From an uncultured Oscillospiraceae bacterium (lineage in GTDB: Bacteria > Bacillota > Clostridia > Oscillospirales > Oscillospiraceae), in assembly GCA_947168655.1 (NCBI GenBank), contig CAMVMU010000008.1, positions 1-48,838 of the forward strand: a DNA stretch of 48,838 nt. Reading direction: 5' to 3'. Position numbers and translations under genes: made by a program. Position 1 is the first letter of the stretch, and the number at the start of each line of letters is the position of its first letter. Shown here piece after piece: positions 1 through 7,781 of the stretch. Under the pieces are notes generated by a model. The model was not told the origin of the DNA. It searched no databases and saw nothing but the letters and a program-made list of their open reading frames with translations.

Positions 1-1097
1 ATATCGGTGACCATGGCGCCGCGGGCGCGCATGGAGGTGAAGGCCTCATGGCCAGGGGTATCCAGGAAGGTGATGGGCTTGCCGTTCACCTGGACCTGGT
101 AGGCGCCGATGTGCTGCGTGATGCCGCCGGCCTCGCCGGAGGCGACGTGGGCGTTGCGGATATAATCCAGCAGACTGGTCTTGCCGTGGTCGACGTGGCC
201 CATGACCACCACAACGGGGGCCCGGGGCACCAGATCCTCCTCGGCGTCCTGATGGTCGTCGATCAGCTTCTCCTCGATGGTGACCACGACTTCCTTCTCC
301 ACCTTGCAGCCCAGCTCCTCGGCGATAATGGCTGCGGTGTCAAAGTCGATCATCTGGCTCAGGGAGGCCATGATGCCGTTTTTCATCAGGCACTTGACCA
401 CCTCGGTGCCGGTCTTCTTCATGCGGCTGGCCAGCTCGCCCACGCTGATCTCATCGGGGATCTGGACGGTGACAGGTGTCTTCTTGATGATCTCCAGCTG
501 GAGCCGGCGCATGCGGTCGGCTTCCTCCTGGCGGCGCTTGTTGGCGCCGAAGTTCCCCTGCTGGCGCTGCTTGTTGTTGCGGAACTTCTCCTTGCCCTGG
601 ACCTGCTGATCCCGGCGCTTGCTGTTGCCGCCGCCGCGGGCATTGCGGCCCTCGGCCATATCCTGCAGCTTCTCGTCGTACTTGTCCAGATTCACGTTGG
701 TGGCCTTGCGGGTATCCACAACCTTGGTCTGGGGCACGCGGGACGCGGGCTTGGGCGTCTGGGGCTTCTCCGCCTTGGCAGGGGCGGTGCCGGACTGGCT
801 CTGAGCCTTCTCTCCGCCCTTGGGGGAGGCGGCAGCGGCGTTCTTCCTGTCGCTGTCGGCGGGCTTCTTTGCCTCTTCAGCCTTGATGCCGTCGGCAAAG
901 ATCACCTGGATCCCGGAAACCTGATTGTGCTGGGTCAGATATTCAAAAATCAGGGACAGTTCCCGGTCGCCCAGCACCTGCATATGATTTTTGGGAGTCT
1001 CCGCATATTTGGTCAGTATTTCCGTGACCTGTTTGGTGGGGATGCCGAAATCCTTCGCCACCTCATGCACCCTGTATTTATTACCTACGCTACCCAA
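1..1097 (-). CDS. infB: Translation initiation factor IF-2 (3-prime end cut by window edge)
   Basis: IF-2 is the GTPase that brings initiator fMet-tRNA to the 30S ribosome and promotes subunit joining. About 365 N-terminal residues are visible. They comprise an IF2 N-terminal module (about residues 1-55), a charged Glu/Lys/Gln/Arg-rich linker, a second IF2_N-type module, and the start of the G domain with P-loop GHVDHGKT at about 300-307. The G3 motif DTPGH follows near the window edge. The gene runs off base 1. I chose a TTG start at 1097 because a strong GGAGGTGG lies 6 nt upstream and the frame is then open throughout. It is the last visible gene of the rimP-nusA-ylxR-ylxQ-infB operon, the usual Firmicutes order. 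The long plus-strand frame over the same bases is an antisense shadow. Confidence 0.95.
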   Translation of the reverse strand, partial: MGSVGNKYRVHEVAKDFGIPTKQVTEILTKYAETPKNHMQVLGDRELSLIFEYLTQHNQVSGIQVIFADGIKAEEAKKPADSDRKNAAAASPKGGEKAQSQSGTAPAKAEKPQTPKPASRVPQTKVVDTRKATNVNLDKYDEKLQDMAEGRNARGGGNSKRRDQQVQGKEKFRNNKQRQQGNFGANKRRQEEADRMRRLQLEIIKKTPVTVQIPDEISVGELASRMKKTGTEVVKCLMKNGIMASLSQMIDFDTAAIIAEELGCKVEKEVVVTIEEKLIDDHQDAEEDLVPRAPVVVVMGHVDHGKTSLLDYIRNAHVASGEAGGITQHIGAYQVQVNGKPITFLDTPGHEAFTSMRARGAMVTD

Positions 1098-1163
1098 ATA
1101 TAGCCACCTCCATGATTGTGATAGGAACGTGCGCAAAGCGCACAGATGATATGTTTACGCGGT

Positions 1164-1586
1164 TCAGTGTTTCTTGCCCCGGCGGAGCTTTTTCTCATGA
1201 CGCGCCTGCTCCTGGCGCCGCTCCATGGCGCGCCGGGCCTTCACTGCCAGCTGCTCGGCAGCAGCGGAATAGGTCTCGCTGTCCAGCTCGGCCAGTTTTT
1301 TCACGATGGCCTCGGCAAAGCCGATGTCCGTGATGGCGGTCATGGCCACGCTGGTGCGGCCAAGCACATGGCCCAGCTGGTCCTTGTCGGCGGGAACGGT
1401 CAGCAGCAGCGTGCTGCCTGCCTCGGCAAAGGAAGCCGCCCGCCGCCGAGAGGACGGCGCAGCGTCAGATGCCAGAAGGATGACCCGCGCCTTTTTGGCC
1501 CTTGCGGCAGCACCCACGGGTTCCTCGCCGATCTCTGCGCGGCCCGCTTTCTTGGCCAGGCCGATCATCGAAAGGATCTTTTCCAT
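1164..1586 (-). CDS. ylxQ: L7Ae-family ribosomal-type RNA-binding protein YlxQ
   Basis: This is a 140-residue protein of the L7Ae/L30e/YlxQ family, small proteins that bind kink-turn RNA. It opens MEKILSMIGLAKKAGR and has the expected central block of hydrophobic strands. The C-terminus is strongly basic (RRQEQARHEKKLRRGKKH), as expected for an RNA-binding tail. The ATG at 1586 begins one base after the ylxR stop, so the two are translationally coupled. An in-frame ATG further upstream lies inside ylxR and is unlikely to be used. The cellular role of YlxQ is still poorly known; its position between nusA and infB suggests a job at the ribosome or on nascent RNA. Confidence 0.88.
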   Translation of the reverse strand: MEKILSMIGLAKKAGRAEIGEEPVGAAARAKKARVILLASDAAPSSRRRAASFAEAGSTLLLTVPADKDQLGHVLGRTSVAMTAITDIGFAEAIVKKLAELDSETYSAAAEQLAVKARRAMERRQEQARHEKKLRRGKKH

Positions 1587-1587
1587 G

Positions 1588-1860
1588 TCAGACCTCCCGG
1601 GGCATCTGGCCCTCCAGCGCATCGTATACCTCGCCCGGGATCTCCAGCGCAAAGGCCCGTTCCAGAGCCCGGGACTTGCGGGCCTTTTTCAGACACGCGA
1701 CGTCCGGGCAGAGGTAGGCGCCGCGGCCGGATTTTTTACCGGTGGCGTCCAGCACGATCTGACCCTCCGGCGTCCGGACCACCCGGATCAGCGCCTTTTT
1801 GTCCTTCATGGTGCGGCAGCCGACGCACTGGCGCTGGGGAATTTTTTTCACTTTCTGCAT
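1588..1860 (-). CDS. ylxR: YlxR family RNA-binding protein
   Basis: This is a 90-residue protein of the YlxR (DUF448) family. The hallmark CVGCRTMKDKKALIRVVR block is present near residues 12-29, followed by GRGAYLCPDVACLKKA, the GRGAYxC motif of the family. Solved family members show a small RNA-binding fold, and some YlxR proteins influence expression of partner genes; the exact target here is unknown. It follows nusA by 18 bases and is coupled to ylxQ with a 1-base gap. The length is normal for the family. Confidence 0.92.
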   Translation of the reverse strand: MQKVKKIPQRQCVGCRTMKDKKALIRVVRTPEGQIVLDATGKKSGRGAYLCPDVACLKKARKSRALERAFALEIPGEVYDALEGQMPREV

Positions 1861-1878
1861 ACCGCACCTCCTTTGCTG

Positions 1879-2940
1879 TTATTCCGCCTCGTGATAGGAT
1901 TGGGGCTTGATGTCGATCTTATACCCGGTGAGGCGGGCGGCCAGACGGGCGTTCTGCCCCTCCTTGCCGATGGCGAGAGAGAGCTGATCATCGGGCACGA
2001 TGACGCGGCAGATCTTGCCCTCGTCGGCCAGGGTCACATTCACCACGTCGGCCGGAGCCAGCGCCGCGGCGATAAACTGGGCGGGATCCTCAGACCAGCG
2101 GATGATGTCGATCTTCTCGCCCCGCAGTTCGTCCACGATGGCGTTGACGCGCTGGCCGCGGGGGCCGATGCAGGCGCCGATGGGATCCACGTTCTCGTCC
2201 TCGGACCAGACCGCCATCTTGGTGCGGTTGCCGGCTTCACGGGCGATGCTGCGGATCTCCACGATGCCGTCGTAGACCTCGGGCACTTCCAGCTCGAACA
2301 GACGCTTTACCAGACCGGGGTGGGTGCGGGAGATCAGGACCTGAGGACCGCGGGTGGTGCGGCGGACCTCTACCAGATATACCTTCACCAGCTGGCCCTC
2401 ACGCAGCTCCTCGCCGGGCACCTGCTCGTTGAGAGTCAGCACCGCCTCGGTGGACTCGCTTCCCGTGCCGATGCGCAGCATCACGTTGCCGCTGCGCTGA
2501 TCGATGCGGGTGACGGTACCGGTGAGGATCTCATGCTGCTTGGAGTTGAACTCATCGTAGATCATGCCGTGCTCGGCTTCCCGCAGACCCTGGATGATGA
2601 CCTGCTTGCCGTTGCCGGCGGCGATACGGCCGAACTCCACGTTGGTCACGGGGATGTTCACCACGTCGCCCACCTGGTGTTTGGCGGAGATGGATCTCGC
2701 CTCCTCCAGAGACATCTGGGTGCCGGGGTTTTCCACCTGCTCCACGACCTCTTTCTGCACGTACATCTTCAGGTCGCGCTTGGCCTCGTCTACGTCCACG
2801 ATCACGTTCTCCACGCCCTCGTGGTCGCGCTTATAGGCGGTGGTCAGCGCCTGGATGATCTTGCCCAGCATAAAGTTCTGGGGGATGCCTCTCTCCTTTT
2901 CCAGCATGGCCAGAGCGGCAAAGATCTCATCACATTTCAT
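1879..2940 (-). CDS. nusA: Transcription termination/antitermination factor NusA
   Basis: NusA binds RNA polymerase and modulates pausing, intrinsic termination and antitermination. The 353 residues hold an N-terminal polymerase-binding domain (about 1-125), an S1 RNA-binding domain (about 136-200, starting HEILTGTVTRID) and two KH modules. The first KH has the motif IGACIGPRGQRV near 253-265 and the second has AIGKEGQNARLAARLTG near 325-340. The C-terminal acidic repeats of Escherichia coli NusA are absent, which is normal for Firmicutes. It lies between rimP and ylxR in the classic operon. In Bacillus this operon is feedback-controlled by NusA-dependent termination in the leader, and a matching hairpin is seen at 3478-3507. 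Confidence 0.97.
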   Translation of the reverse strand: MKCDEIFAALAMLEKERGIPQNFMLGKIIQALTTAYKRDHEGVENVIVDVDEAKRDLKMYVQKEVVEQVENPGTQMSLEEARSISAKHQVGDVVNIPVTNVEFGRIAAGNGKQVIIQGLREAEHGMIYDEFNSKQHEILTGTVTRIDQRSGNVMLRIGTGSESTEAVLTLNEQVPGEELREGQLVKVYLVEVRRTTRGPQVLISRTHPGLVKRLFELEVPEVYDGIVEIRSIAREAGNRTKMAVWSEDENVDPIGACIGPRGQRVNAIVDELRGEKIDIIRWSEDPAQFIAAALAPADVVNVTLADEGKICRVIVPDDQLSLAIGKEGQNARLAARLTGYKIDIKPQSYHEAE

Positions 2941-2974
2941 TTTCGTATCTCCTTATCCCGTTATCCAGATTCTA

Positions 2975-3433
2975 TTAAAATTCAATGCGCAGGCGGACAA
3001 GAGCCACCTCGTTTTTCTCAAAGCGCAGGGGCTCAGCGGTGCCCACGTCCAGCAGGACAGCTCCGTCCTCATAGCCGGCAAGCTTGCCGGCGAATTCCTT
3101 GCGGCCGTCCCGGTTTTTATAGGTCTTTACCAGAACGGGACTGCCCATGAACTGCTCAAAGTCCGAGGGGCGCTTCAGCTGGCGCTCGGCGCCGGCGGAT
3201 GATACCTCGAACATGTAGCTGCCCTCGATGGGGTCCACCTGGTCCAGCAGGTCGCTGACCTTGCGGCTGACCGCCTCACAGTCCAGAATATTAACGCCGC
3301 CATCCTTGTCCAGGTAGATGCGCAGATACCACTGGCCGGCCTCCCGGACATACTCCACATCCCACAGGCGGCAGCCGTTCTCTTCTGCCACGGGGGCGGC
3401 CAGCTCCGCCACGATTTCGGTCACTTTTTTCAT
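2975..3433 (-). CDS. rimP: Ribosome maturation factor RimP
   Basis: RimP assists maturation of the 30S ribosomal subunit. The 152-residue protein has the family's LWDVEYVREAGQWYLRIYLDKDGGV block near residues 23-47 (the strongest signature), followed by DCEAVSRKVSDLLD and the YMFEVSSAGAERQLKRPSDF motif. The C-terminal SH3-like half ends in VRLRIEF. The length is typical. The ATG at 3433 has a modest GAGGACG ribosome site. It is the first gene of the operon, preceded by a leader of about 95 nt. Confidence 0.95.
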   Translation of the reverse strand: MKKVTEIVAELAAPVAEENGCRLWDVEYVREAGQWYLRIYLDKDGGVNILDCEAVSRKVSDLLDQVDPIEGSYMFEVSSAGAERQLKRPSDFEQFMGSPVLVKTYKNRDGRKEFAGKLAGYEDGAVLLDVGTAEPLRFEKNEVALVRLRIEF

Positions 3434-3477
3434 GGTCGTCCTCGCTTCTCGGAAATTTTAACCGTTTGAATTTGCCC

Positions 3478-3507
3478 AACAAAAAGAGCGGACATCACGT
3501 CCACTCT
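3478..3507 (-). terminator. Attenuator-like hairpin in the rimP-nusA leader
   Basis: On the minus strand AGAGTGGAC and GTCCGCTCT pair (one G-U) around a 5-nt loop and are followed by TTTTTGTT. This is an intrinsic-terminator shape lying between the promoter and rimP, so it would stop part of the transcripts before the operon. Such a leader terminator is known to mediate NusA autoregulation in Bacillus; here this is inferred by analogy. Confidence 0.6.
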
Positions 3508-3533
3508 GTCAAACATACTACCTTACTTAACAG

Positions 3534-3562
3534 ACTTTACCACATCTTATATAGAAATGCAA
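3534..3562 (-). promoter_or_regulatory. Promoter of the rimP-nusA-infB operon
   Basis: On the minus strand TTGCAT (3562-3557) and TAAAGT (3539-3534) are separated by exactly 17 bp. Transcription would start near 3527 and give a leader of roughly 95 nt that contains the attenuator-like hairpin. Confidence 0.55.
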
Positions 3563-3606
3563 GAGTTTTTCCGGGTGAAATGTGGCGGATCCGGCATTTT
3601 TTCAAG

Positions 3607-3644
3607 AAAACCGGACCGATGGAGGGTGCCATCGGCCCGGTTTT
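3607..3644 (-). terminator. Terminator of the zinc uptake operon
   Basis: A 16-bp stem (AAAACCGG... / ...CCGGTTTT) with a 6-nt loop starts one base after the znuB stop. The one non-Watson-Crick position is G-U on the minus-strand RNA but A-C on the plus strand, so it fits termination of the minus-strand operon. Confidence 0.75.
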
Positions 3645-3645
3645 G

Positions 3646-4458
3646 CTATTTCTTTAGCGCACGGAGGGCGCAGCAGCACAGGAACACGGTCAGGTTCACC
3701 ACCACAACGGTGGCGCCCACCGGCGTGCTGACCAGATAGGAGAGGGTGAGGCCCGCGCAAAAGGACGTTACACTGATGATCCCGGCGCAGATCACCACGC
3801 CCCGAAAGCTCTTGCGGATACGCATGGCGCTGAGGGCGGGGAAGATCACCAGGCTGGAGATCAGCATGGCGCCCATCATACGCATGCCAAGCACGATGGT
3901 GAGAGCCGTCAGCACGGAGAGAAGAGTATTGTAAAGCCCCACCTTCACGCCGGTGGCCCGGGAAAAGCTCTCGTCAAAGGTGATGGCAAAGAGCTTGTGG
4001 TAAAAGACAATAAACAGCACCAGCACGGCCACGCTCAATCCCACGCTCAGCGCCACGTCGGAGCGGTCCATGGCCAGAATGGAGCCAAACATGTAGCTGT
4101 CCACGTCGGTTGTCATGCCAGTGGTCATCGACGTGACAATGACGCCGACGGCCAATGCCGACGCGCTGGCCACGGCAATGGCGGCGTCAGCGCCCATGGG
4201 GCTGCTCTCCGTCATACGCAGCAGCAATATGGCCGCCGCGATCACCACGGGAATGGACACCGGCAGGGGAGCCCAGCCGCAGGCCAGGGCAATCGACAGC
4301 GCGCCGAAGGACACGTGGCTCAATCCGTCGCCGATCATGGAGTAGCGCTTGAGCACCAGCGGTACGCCCAGCAGCGCCGCGCACAGCGATACCAGGATAC
4401 CCACCACAAAGGCGCGGACGATGAAGGGGTACATGAACATCTGCAGCAGCAATTTCAC
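3646..4458 (-). CDS. znuB: Zinc/manganese ABC transporter membrane permease (ZnuB type)
   Basis: This 270-residue integral membrane protein has about eight hydrophobic segments and belongs to the ABC-3 metal permease family, which forms the channel for Zn2+ or Mn2+ import. The family block MIGDGLSHVSFGALSIALA appears near residues 41-59. GMRMMGAMLISSLVIFPALSA, near 190-210, is the conserved GxxLxxALLxxPAxxA-type segment. The ATG overlaps the znuC stop in an ATGA, so translation is coupled. It is the last gene of the regulator-znuA-znuC-znuB operon and a terminator follows at once. The exact metal cannot be read from the permease. Confidence 0.92.
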   Translation of the reverse strand: MKLLLQMFMYPFIVRAFVVGILVSLCAALLGVPLVLKRYSMIGDGLSHVSFGALSIALACGWAPLPVSIPVVIAAAILLLRMTESSPMGADAAIAVASASALAVGVIVTSMTTGMTTDVDSYMFGSILAMDRSDVALSVGLSVAVLVLFIVFYHKLFAITFDESFSRATGVKVGLYNTLLSVLTALTIVLGMRMMGAMLISSLVIFPALSAMRIRKSFRGVVICAGIISVTSFCAGLTLSYLVSTPVGATVVVVNLTVFLCCCALRALKK

Positions 4459-5180
4459 GTCCGATCACCTCCAAACCGCTTGCCGTAGGGCGAGGCCAGA
4501 TATTCCTCCGGCGTGCCGCAGAACCACTGCTTCTGTCCGGCGTGGAGGATCTTGGTGGCGTATTGCAGGGCGCTGCGGATGTCGTGGGTGACCATGACGA
4601 TGGCGATCCCCTCCTGCTTGTGGAGATAATCCAGCGTGCGGTAGAGATCCAGGGCCGCGGCGGGGTCAAGACCCGTCACCGGCTCGTCCAGAACCAGCAG
4701 CTCACCGGCGGCGCACAGGGCACGGGCCAGCAGAACCCGCTGCTGCTGGCCGCCCGAGAGCTCCCGGTAACAGCGGTCCTTCAGCTCCAGAATGCCCAGC
4801 TTGCCCATGTTCATGAGGGCCGCGCTCTTTTCGGCGGGGGTGTGGAACAGCCGCATGCCGCCGCGGCTCAAAAAGCCGCTGAGCACCACCTCGTATACCG
4901 TGGCGGGGAAATCCTTCTGGGCCTTTGTCTGCTGGGGCAGATAACCGATAGCGCCCCGGCGCAGGGACTCGTCCCACACGATGGTGCCGGACAGGGGCTT
5001 CAGAAGCCCCAGAAGGCTCTTCAGCAGGGTGGATTTGCCGCTGCCGTTTTCCCCCACGATGCAGAGGTAGTCGCCGCTGCGCACCTGGAAGTTCAATCCC
5101 TCCCAAATGGCGTGGCCCTCGTAGCCCAGGGTTACGTTCCGGCAGTCGATCCAGAGTTTGTCCTTGTTTTTCTCTTTCAT
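4455..5180 (-). CDS. znuC: Zinc/manganese ABC transporter ATP-binding protein (ZnuC type)
   Basis: This 241-residue ABC ATPase energises metal uptake with the adjacent permease. The Walker A motif GENGSGKST is at 43-51 and the Q-loop LPQQ is near 81-84. The signature LSGGQQQR is at 141-148, Walker B LLVLDEP at 161-167, and the switch histidine lies in VMVTHD. I chose the ATG at 5180 because it overlaps the znuA stop as ATGA; the frame stays open further upstream only as a shadow of znuA. The downstream stop overlaps the znuB start in the same way. Confidence 0.94.
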   Translation of the reverse strand: MKEKNKDKLWIDCRNVTLGYEGHAIWEGLNFQVRSGDYLCIVGENGSGKSTLLKSLLGLLKPLSGTIVWDESLRRGAIGYLPQQTKAQKDFPATVYEVVLSGFLSRGGMRLFHTPAEKSAALMNMGKLGILELKDRCYRELSGGQQQRVLLARALCAAGELLVLDEPVTGLDPAAALDLYRTLDYLHKQEGIAIVMVTHDIRSALQYATKILHAGQKQWFCGTPEEYLASPYGKRFGGDRT

Positions 5181-6124
5181 TGCAGGCCCTCCTTCAGGGC
5201 ATCCACGTTTCGCCGCATGAGGCTCAGATACGTCTCCCCACGGTTGAAGTCCTCGCGGCTGACGGTCTGGCAGGAATAGAAGGTAGCGATCCCGGCACCG
5301 GTGGCGTCGGAGATGGCACCCGCGATTTTTTGACTGCTCAGCTCGATGGTATATACCACAGGGATCTGCTCCGCCTCCACCTTGTCGATGAGATATTTCA
5401 GCGTGGCAAGGCTGGGCTCCGTGTCGCCGGCGCAGCCGTGGAAGGCTGCACGGTAGTCCAGACCGTAAGTGCGGCAGAAATACAGCAGGGGGAAGCGGTC
5501 GCCGAAGACCAGGGTGGTGCGGCGCGCCCCATCCACCACCTGGCGGAAGTCCGTATCCAGCGCGGCAAGCTGGGCGAGATAGCTGCCCAGCCGCGCCCGA
5601 TAGCCGTCCGCGTGGGCGGGATCGGCCTCTATCAGCGCCTGGGCAATGGCGCGGCACAGTTCCATGGCGATAACAGGGGAGGTCCAGATGTGCTCGTCGT
5701 ATTCGATCTCGTCTTCGCCCTCCTCATCGTCCTCCCGGACCTGCATGCCCTCCTGGATCTCCTCAGCCAGCACGTCGGCGTGATCCATCATGACCAGCAC
5801 CGTACCGATGTGCTCTCCGGCGGCGTCCAGCAGGTCCTTGACCCAGGCCTCACTCTCGCCGCCGTTGCAGATGAACACGTCGGCTTCCGCAAGGCGGATG
5901 GCATCCAAAGGCGTGGGCTCAAAGCTGTGCACCTCCCGTCCGGCGGTCACCAGCAGTGTCACGTCCACGTCGTCGCCGCCAATCTGGCGGACAAAATCGT
6001 AGTAGGGAAACAGGGTGCAGACCACCTGCAGCTTATCACTGCTTTGAGGCCGTTCTGCACCACAAGCCACCATAGAGAGGGACAGGATCAGCGCCAATAT
6101 GATACAAACGATACGCTTTTTCAT
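5177..6124 (-). CDS. znuA: Metal-binding lipoprotein of a zinc-type ABC importer (ZnuA type)
   Basis: This is the extracellular cluster A-I metal-binding lipoprotein (315 aa) that hands the metal to the ZnuBC importer. A lipoprotein signal ends at Cys21 (SMVACG), so it is anchored outside the membrane. Likely metal ligands are His66 in VHSFEP, His145 in DEHIWTSP and His229 in AAFHGC, with an acidic residue near 261. ZnuA proteins usually carry a His-rich mobile loop before the second ligand. Here that loop, about 130-144, is almost purely Asp/Glu, which is unusual. The start overlaps the regulator stop as ATGA. A Zn-type role is favoured by the Fur-family gene ahead of it, but Mn is not excluded. 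Confidence 0.9.
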   Translation of the reverse strand: MKKRIVCIILALILSLSMVACGAERPQSSDKLQVVCTLFPYYDFVRQIGGDDVDVTLLVTAGREVHSFEPTPLDAIRLAEADVFICNGGESEAWVKDLLDAAGEHIGTVLVMMDHADVLAEEIQEGMQVREDDEEGEDEIEYDEHIWTSPVIAMELCRAIAQALIEADPAHADGYRARLGSYLAQLAALDTDFRQVVDGARRTTLVFGDRFPLLYFCRTYGLDYRAAFHGCAGDTEPSLATLKYLIDKVEAEQIPVVYTIELSSQKIAGAISDATGAGIATFYSCQTVSREDFNRGETYLSLMRRNVDALKEGLQ

Positions 6125-6528
6125 GACGGCTCCTTCCGGGCGCATGCCTCGCAAAGACCGTAGAATAAGGTGCGGCGGGGGTTGATGACGAAGTGGTGCT
6201 CCTCCATCAGATGCTGATACAGCTCCCCCAGATGGGAGCAGTCCAGGTGCTCGATTCGGCCGCACCGCTCGCATTTGAGAAGGAAGCAGTCCCGTCCGGC
6301 GTGATGCGACCGGCAGAACTGATAGCGGGCGCCCTCGTCGGTGACCACCTTGTGGACCAGACCCTGCTGCTCCAGCCGCTCCAGCTGGCGGTAAACGGTG
6401 GTGAGCCCCACCCGGCTGCCCTGGGCGTGGAGCGCCTCGGCCAGCTCCATGGCGCTGGCGCCGTCGGCGCAGTTCTCAATGCAATGCAGCACCTCCCGCT
6501 GCTGGCGGGTGATATAGGTAACGGACAT
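6121..6528 (-). CDS. Fur-family metal-responsive repressor (probably Zur)
   Basis: This is a 135-residue Fur/Zur/PerR-family regulator. An N-terminal winged helix (about 1-80) carries the recognition-helix block GLTTVYRQLERLEQQGLV. The C-terminal dimerisation domain has two structural-zinc CxxC pairs, Cys86/Cys89 and Cys126/Cys129. It is the first gene of the operon and its stop overlaps the znuA start. A perfect Fur-type palindrome sits directly on its promoter, so it very likely represses itself and the importer when metal is plentiful. Calling it Zur rather than Fur or Mur rests on the ZnuABC-type partners and is an inference. Confidence 0.9.
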   Translation of the reverse strand: MSVTYITRQQREVLHCIENCADGASAMELAEALHAQGSRVGLTTVYRQLERLEQQGLVHKVVTDEGARYQFCRSHHAGRDCFLLKCERCGRIEHLDCSHLGELYQHLMEEHHFVINPRRTLFYGLCEACARKEPS

Positions 6529-6550
6529 GGATATTCCTCCAAGTTGAAAA

Positions 6551-6565
6551 TGAAAACCGTTTTCA
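6551..6565. promoter_or_regulatory. Fur/Zur-type operator, perfect 7-1-7 palindrome
   Basis: TGAAAAC-C-GTTTTCA is a perfect inverted repeat with the 7-1-7 geometry typical of Fur-family boxes. It begins 1 bp downstream of the -10 element and covers the transcription start of the regulator-znuACB operon, the right place for repression. A further TTGAAAA half-site lies on its gene-proximal side. Confidence 0.8.
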
Positions 6566-6566
6566 G

Positions 6567-6594
6567 ATTATACAGCTTTTTCCCGGATTGTCAA
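6567..6594 (-). promoter_or_regulatory. Consensus sigma-A promoter of the metal uptake operon
   Basis: On the minus strand a perfect TTGACA (6594-6589) and a perfect TATAAT (6572-6567) are 16 bp apart. The operator follows immediately. A full-consensus promoter would be very strong unless repressed, which fits strict metal control. Confidence 0.85.
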
Positions 6595-6604
6595 CGGTGT
6601 TTTT

Positions 6605-6640
6605 CAAAAAAAAAGACCGCCGGAGCAATTGCTCCGGCGG
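6605..6640 (-). terminator. Terminator of the lipid kinase gene
   Basis: A perfect 10-bp stem CCGCCGGAGC/GCTCCGGCGG with loop AATT is followed on the minus strand by T-C and a run of nine T. It lies 15 bp after the lipid kinase stop and isolates it from the metal uptake promoter. Confidence 0.9.
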
Positions 6641-6655
6641 GCGCGGATCGGTGAT

Positions 6656-7564
6656 TCAATTGGTTTCCCGGGCCAGCATCAGCTGGATGGCCCCGGGAAT
6701 ATTGCGGATCTCCACCACAGGTGCGCTGGGGGCGTATTCGCCGTCCAGGGACCAGGGCAGATCCTCGGGCGTTTCCACCTTCACGGAGCGGACGTGGCGC
6801 ATGATCACGCCGGGATAATCGTAATCCATGGAGGTCAGGGCGACGATAAGATTCTGCAGGTCCAGCGCCGTCTTGGGCGAGCGCAGCAGCAGCATCTCAA
6901 AGAGCCCGTCGTTCATTTTGACCAGATTTGCGTTCAGCTTCAGCAGACCGCCCAGGGAGGTGGAATTGCACACGGCGCCGAAGATAAAGTCGCCGTGAAA
7001 TATCTCACCGTCGGCGGTGACCCGGCAGCGATAGGGACGCAGGGAGTCCAGATCGCCGAGGCCCTCCAGAATATAGGCGAAATGACCCAGGGCGTTTTTG
7101 GTGGCCTGTGGCGCGGAGTAGGAGGAGCGGGTAAAAGCGCCGAAGGAGGCCACGTAGGCAAAGTAGCGGTCGTTATGAGCGCCGATGTCCAGGGAGAAGG
7201 GGGCGCCCTCCACCACAGCGGCTGCCGCACGCTCTGTCACGGAGGGAATGTGGAGGCTGGCGGCAAAATCGTTGGTGCTGCCGTTGGGCAGATAGCCCAC
7301 CGGCGGACGGTTTTCCAGCCCCATCAAGCCGGTGATGGTCTCGTTCAGCGTACCGTCGCCGCCGGAGCAGACCACCAGATCGTACTGCCCGCCCAGCTCG
7401 CGGGCTACATTTGTGGCGTCGCCTGCGCCCTCGGTCATGTGGATGTGGACCAGAAAACCCGCCTTTGAGAAGGCGGCCGCCGCATCAAACAGCGGTGCGC
7501 GGGACTTGGTTCTGCCGGAGCGGGGGTTGACAATGAAAAGCAGTTTTTTCGTGTTCGGATTCAT
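6656..7564 (-). CDS. Diacylglycerol/lipid kinase family protein (YegS/DgkB-like)
   Basis: This 302-residue protein has the DAGK catalytic domain, which phosphorylates a lipid such as diacylglycerol with ATP. The N-terminal nucleotide-binding part shows LLFIVNPRSGR near residues 8-18. The glycine-rich CSGGDGTLNETITGLM (about 66-81) is the family's GGDGT motif, followed by GYLPNGSTNDFA, the LPxGTxNDFA-type motif with Ser for Thr. The C-terminal beta-sandwich ends WSLDGEYAP, matching the conserved xxxDGE element. The length is typical of soluble YegS/BmrU/DgkB enzymes. It is transcribed alone between its promoter at 7627-7655 and a strong terminator. The true lipid substrate cannot be told from sequence. 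Confidence 0.88.
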   Translation of the reverse strand: MNPNTKKLLFIVNPRSGRTKSRAPLFDAAAAFSKAGFLVHIHMTEGAGDATNVARELGGQYDLVVCSGGDGTLNETITGLMGLENRPPVGYLPNGSTNDFAASLHIPSVTERAAAAVVEGAPFSLDIGAHNDRYFAYVASFGAFTRSSYSAPQATKNALGHFAYILEGLGDLDSLRPYRCRVTADGEIFHGDFIFGAVCNSTSLGGLLKLNANLVKMNDGLFEMLLLRSPKTALDLQNLIVALTSMDYDYPGVIMRHVRSVKVETPEDLPWSLDGEYAPSAPVVEIRNIPGAIQLMLARETN

Positions 7565-7626
7565 AATGAAAAGACGACCTCACCTTACAATACAGTGTTT
7601 TTCTTTTTCAGATAAAATTACACCTT

Positions 7627-7655
7627 ATTATACAATGGGGCGGTGGAAAAATCAA
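7627..7655 (-). promoter_or_regulatory. Promoter of the lipid kinase gene
   Basis: Minus-strand TTGATT (7655-7650) and TATAAT (7632-7627) are spaced by 17 bp, about 60 bp upstream of the ATG at 7564. Confidence 0.6.
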
Positions 7656-7712
7656 CCGTCAGATCACAGGGCGGAATGGCGCGGAGAGACGCAAAAATGT
7701 GGAGAAAAGCGG

Positions 7713-7741
7713 TTGCAAAAGGGTGAAAAATTGGGTATCAT
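7713..7741 (+). promoter_or_regulatory. Promoter of the AI-2E-type permease gene
   Basis: TTGCAA (7713-7718) and TATCAT (7736-7741) are spaced by 17 bp, 40 bp upstream of the TTG start at 7782. With the lipid kinase promoter it forms a divergent promoter region. Confidence 0.6.
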
Positions 7742-7781
7742 TAATAATGAAATAAAATCGGGGTAACAGGGGGGAATCGTC

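Noticed and set aside
1306..3150. A 614-codon plus-strand frame over nusA and ylxQR
   Set aside because: Antisense shadow of the rimP-nusA-infB operon.
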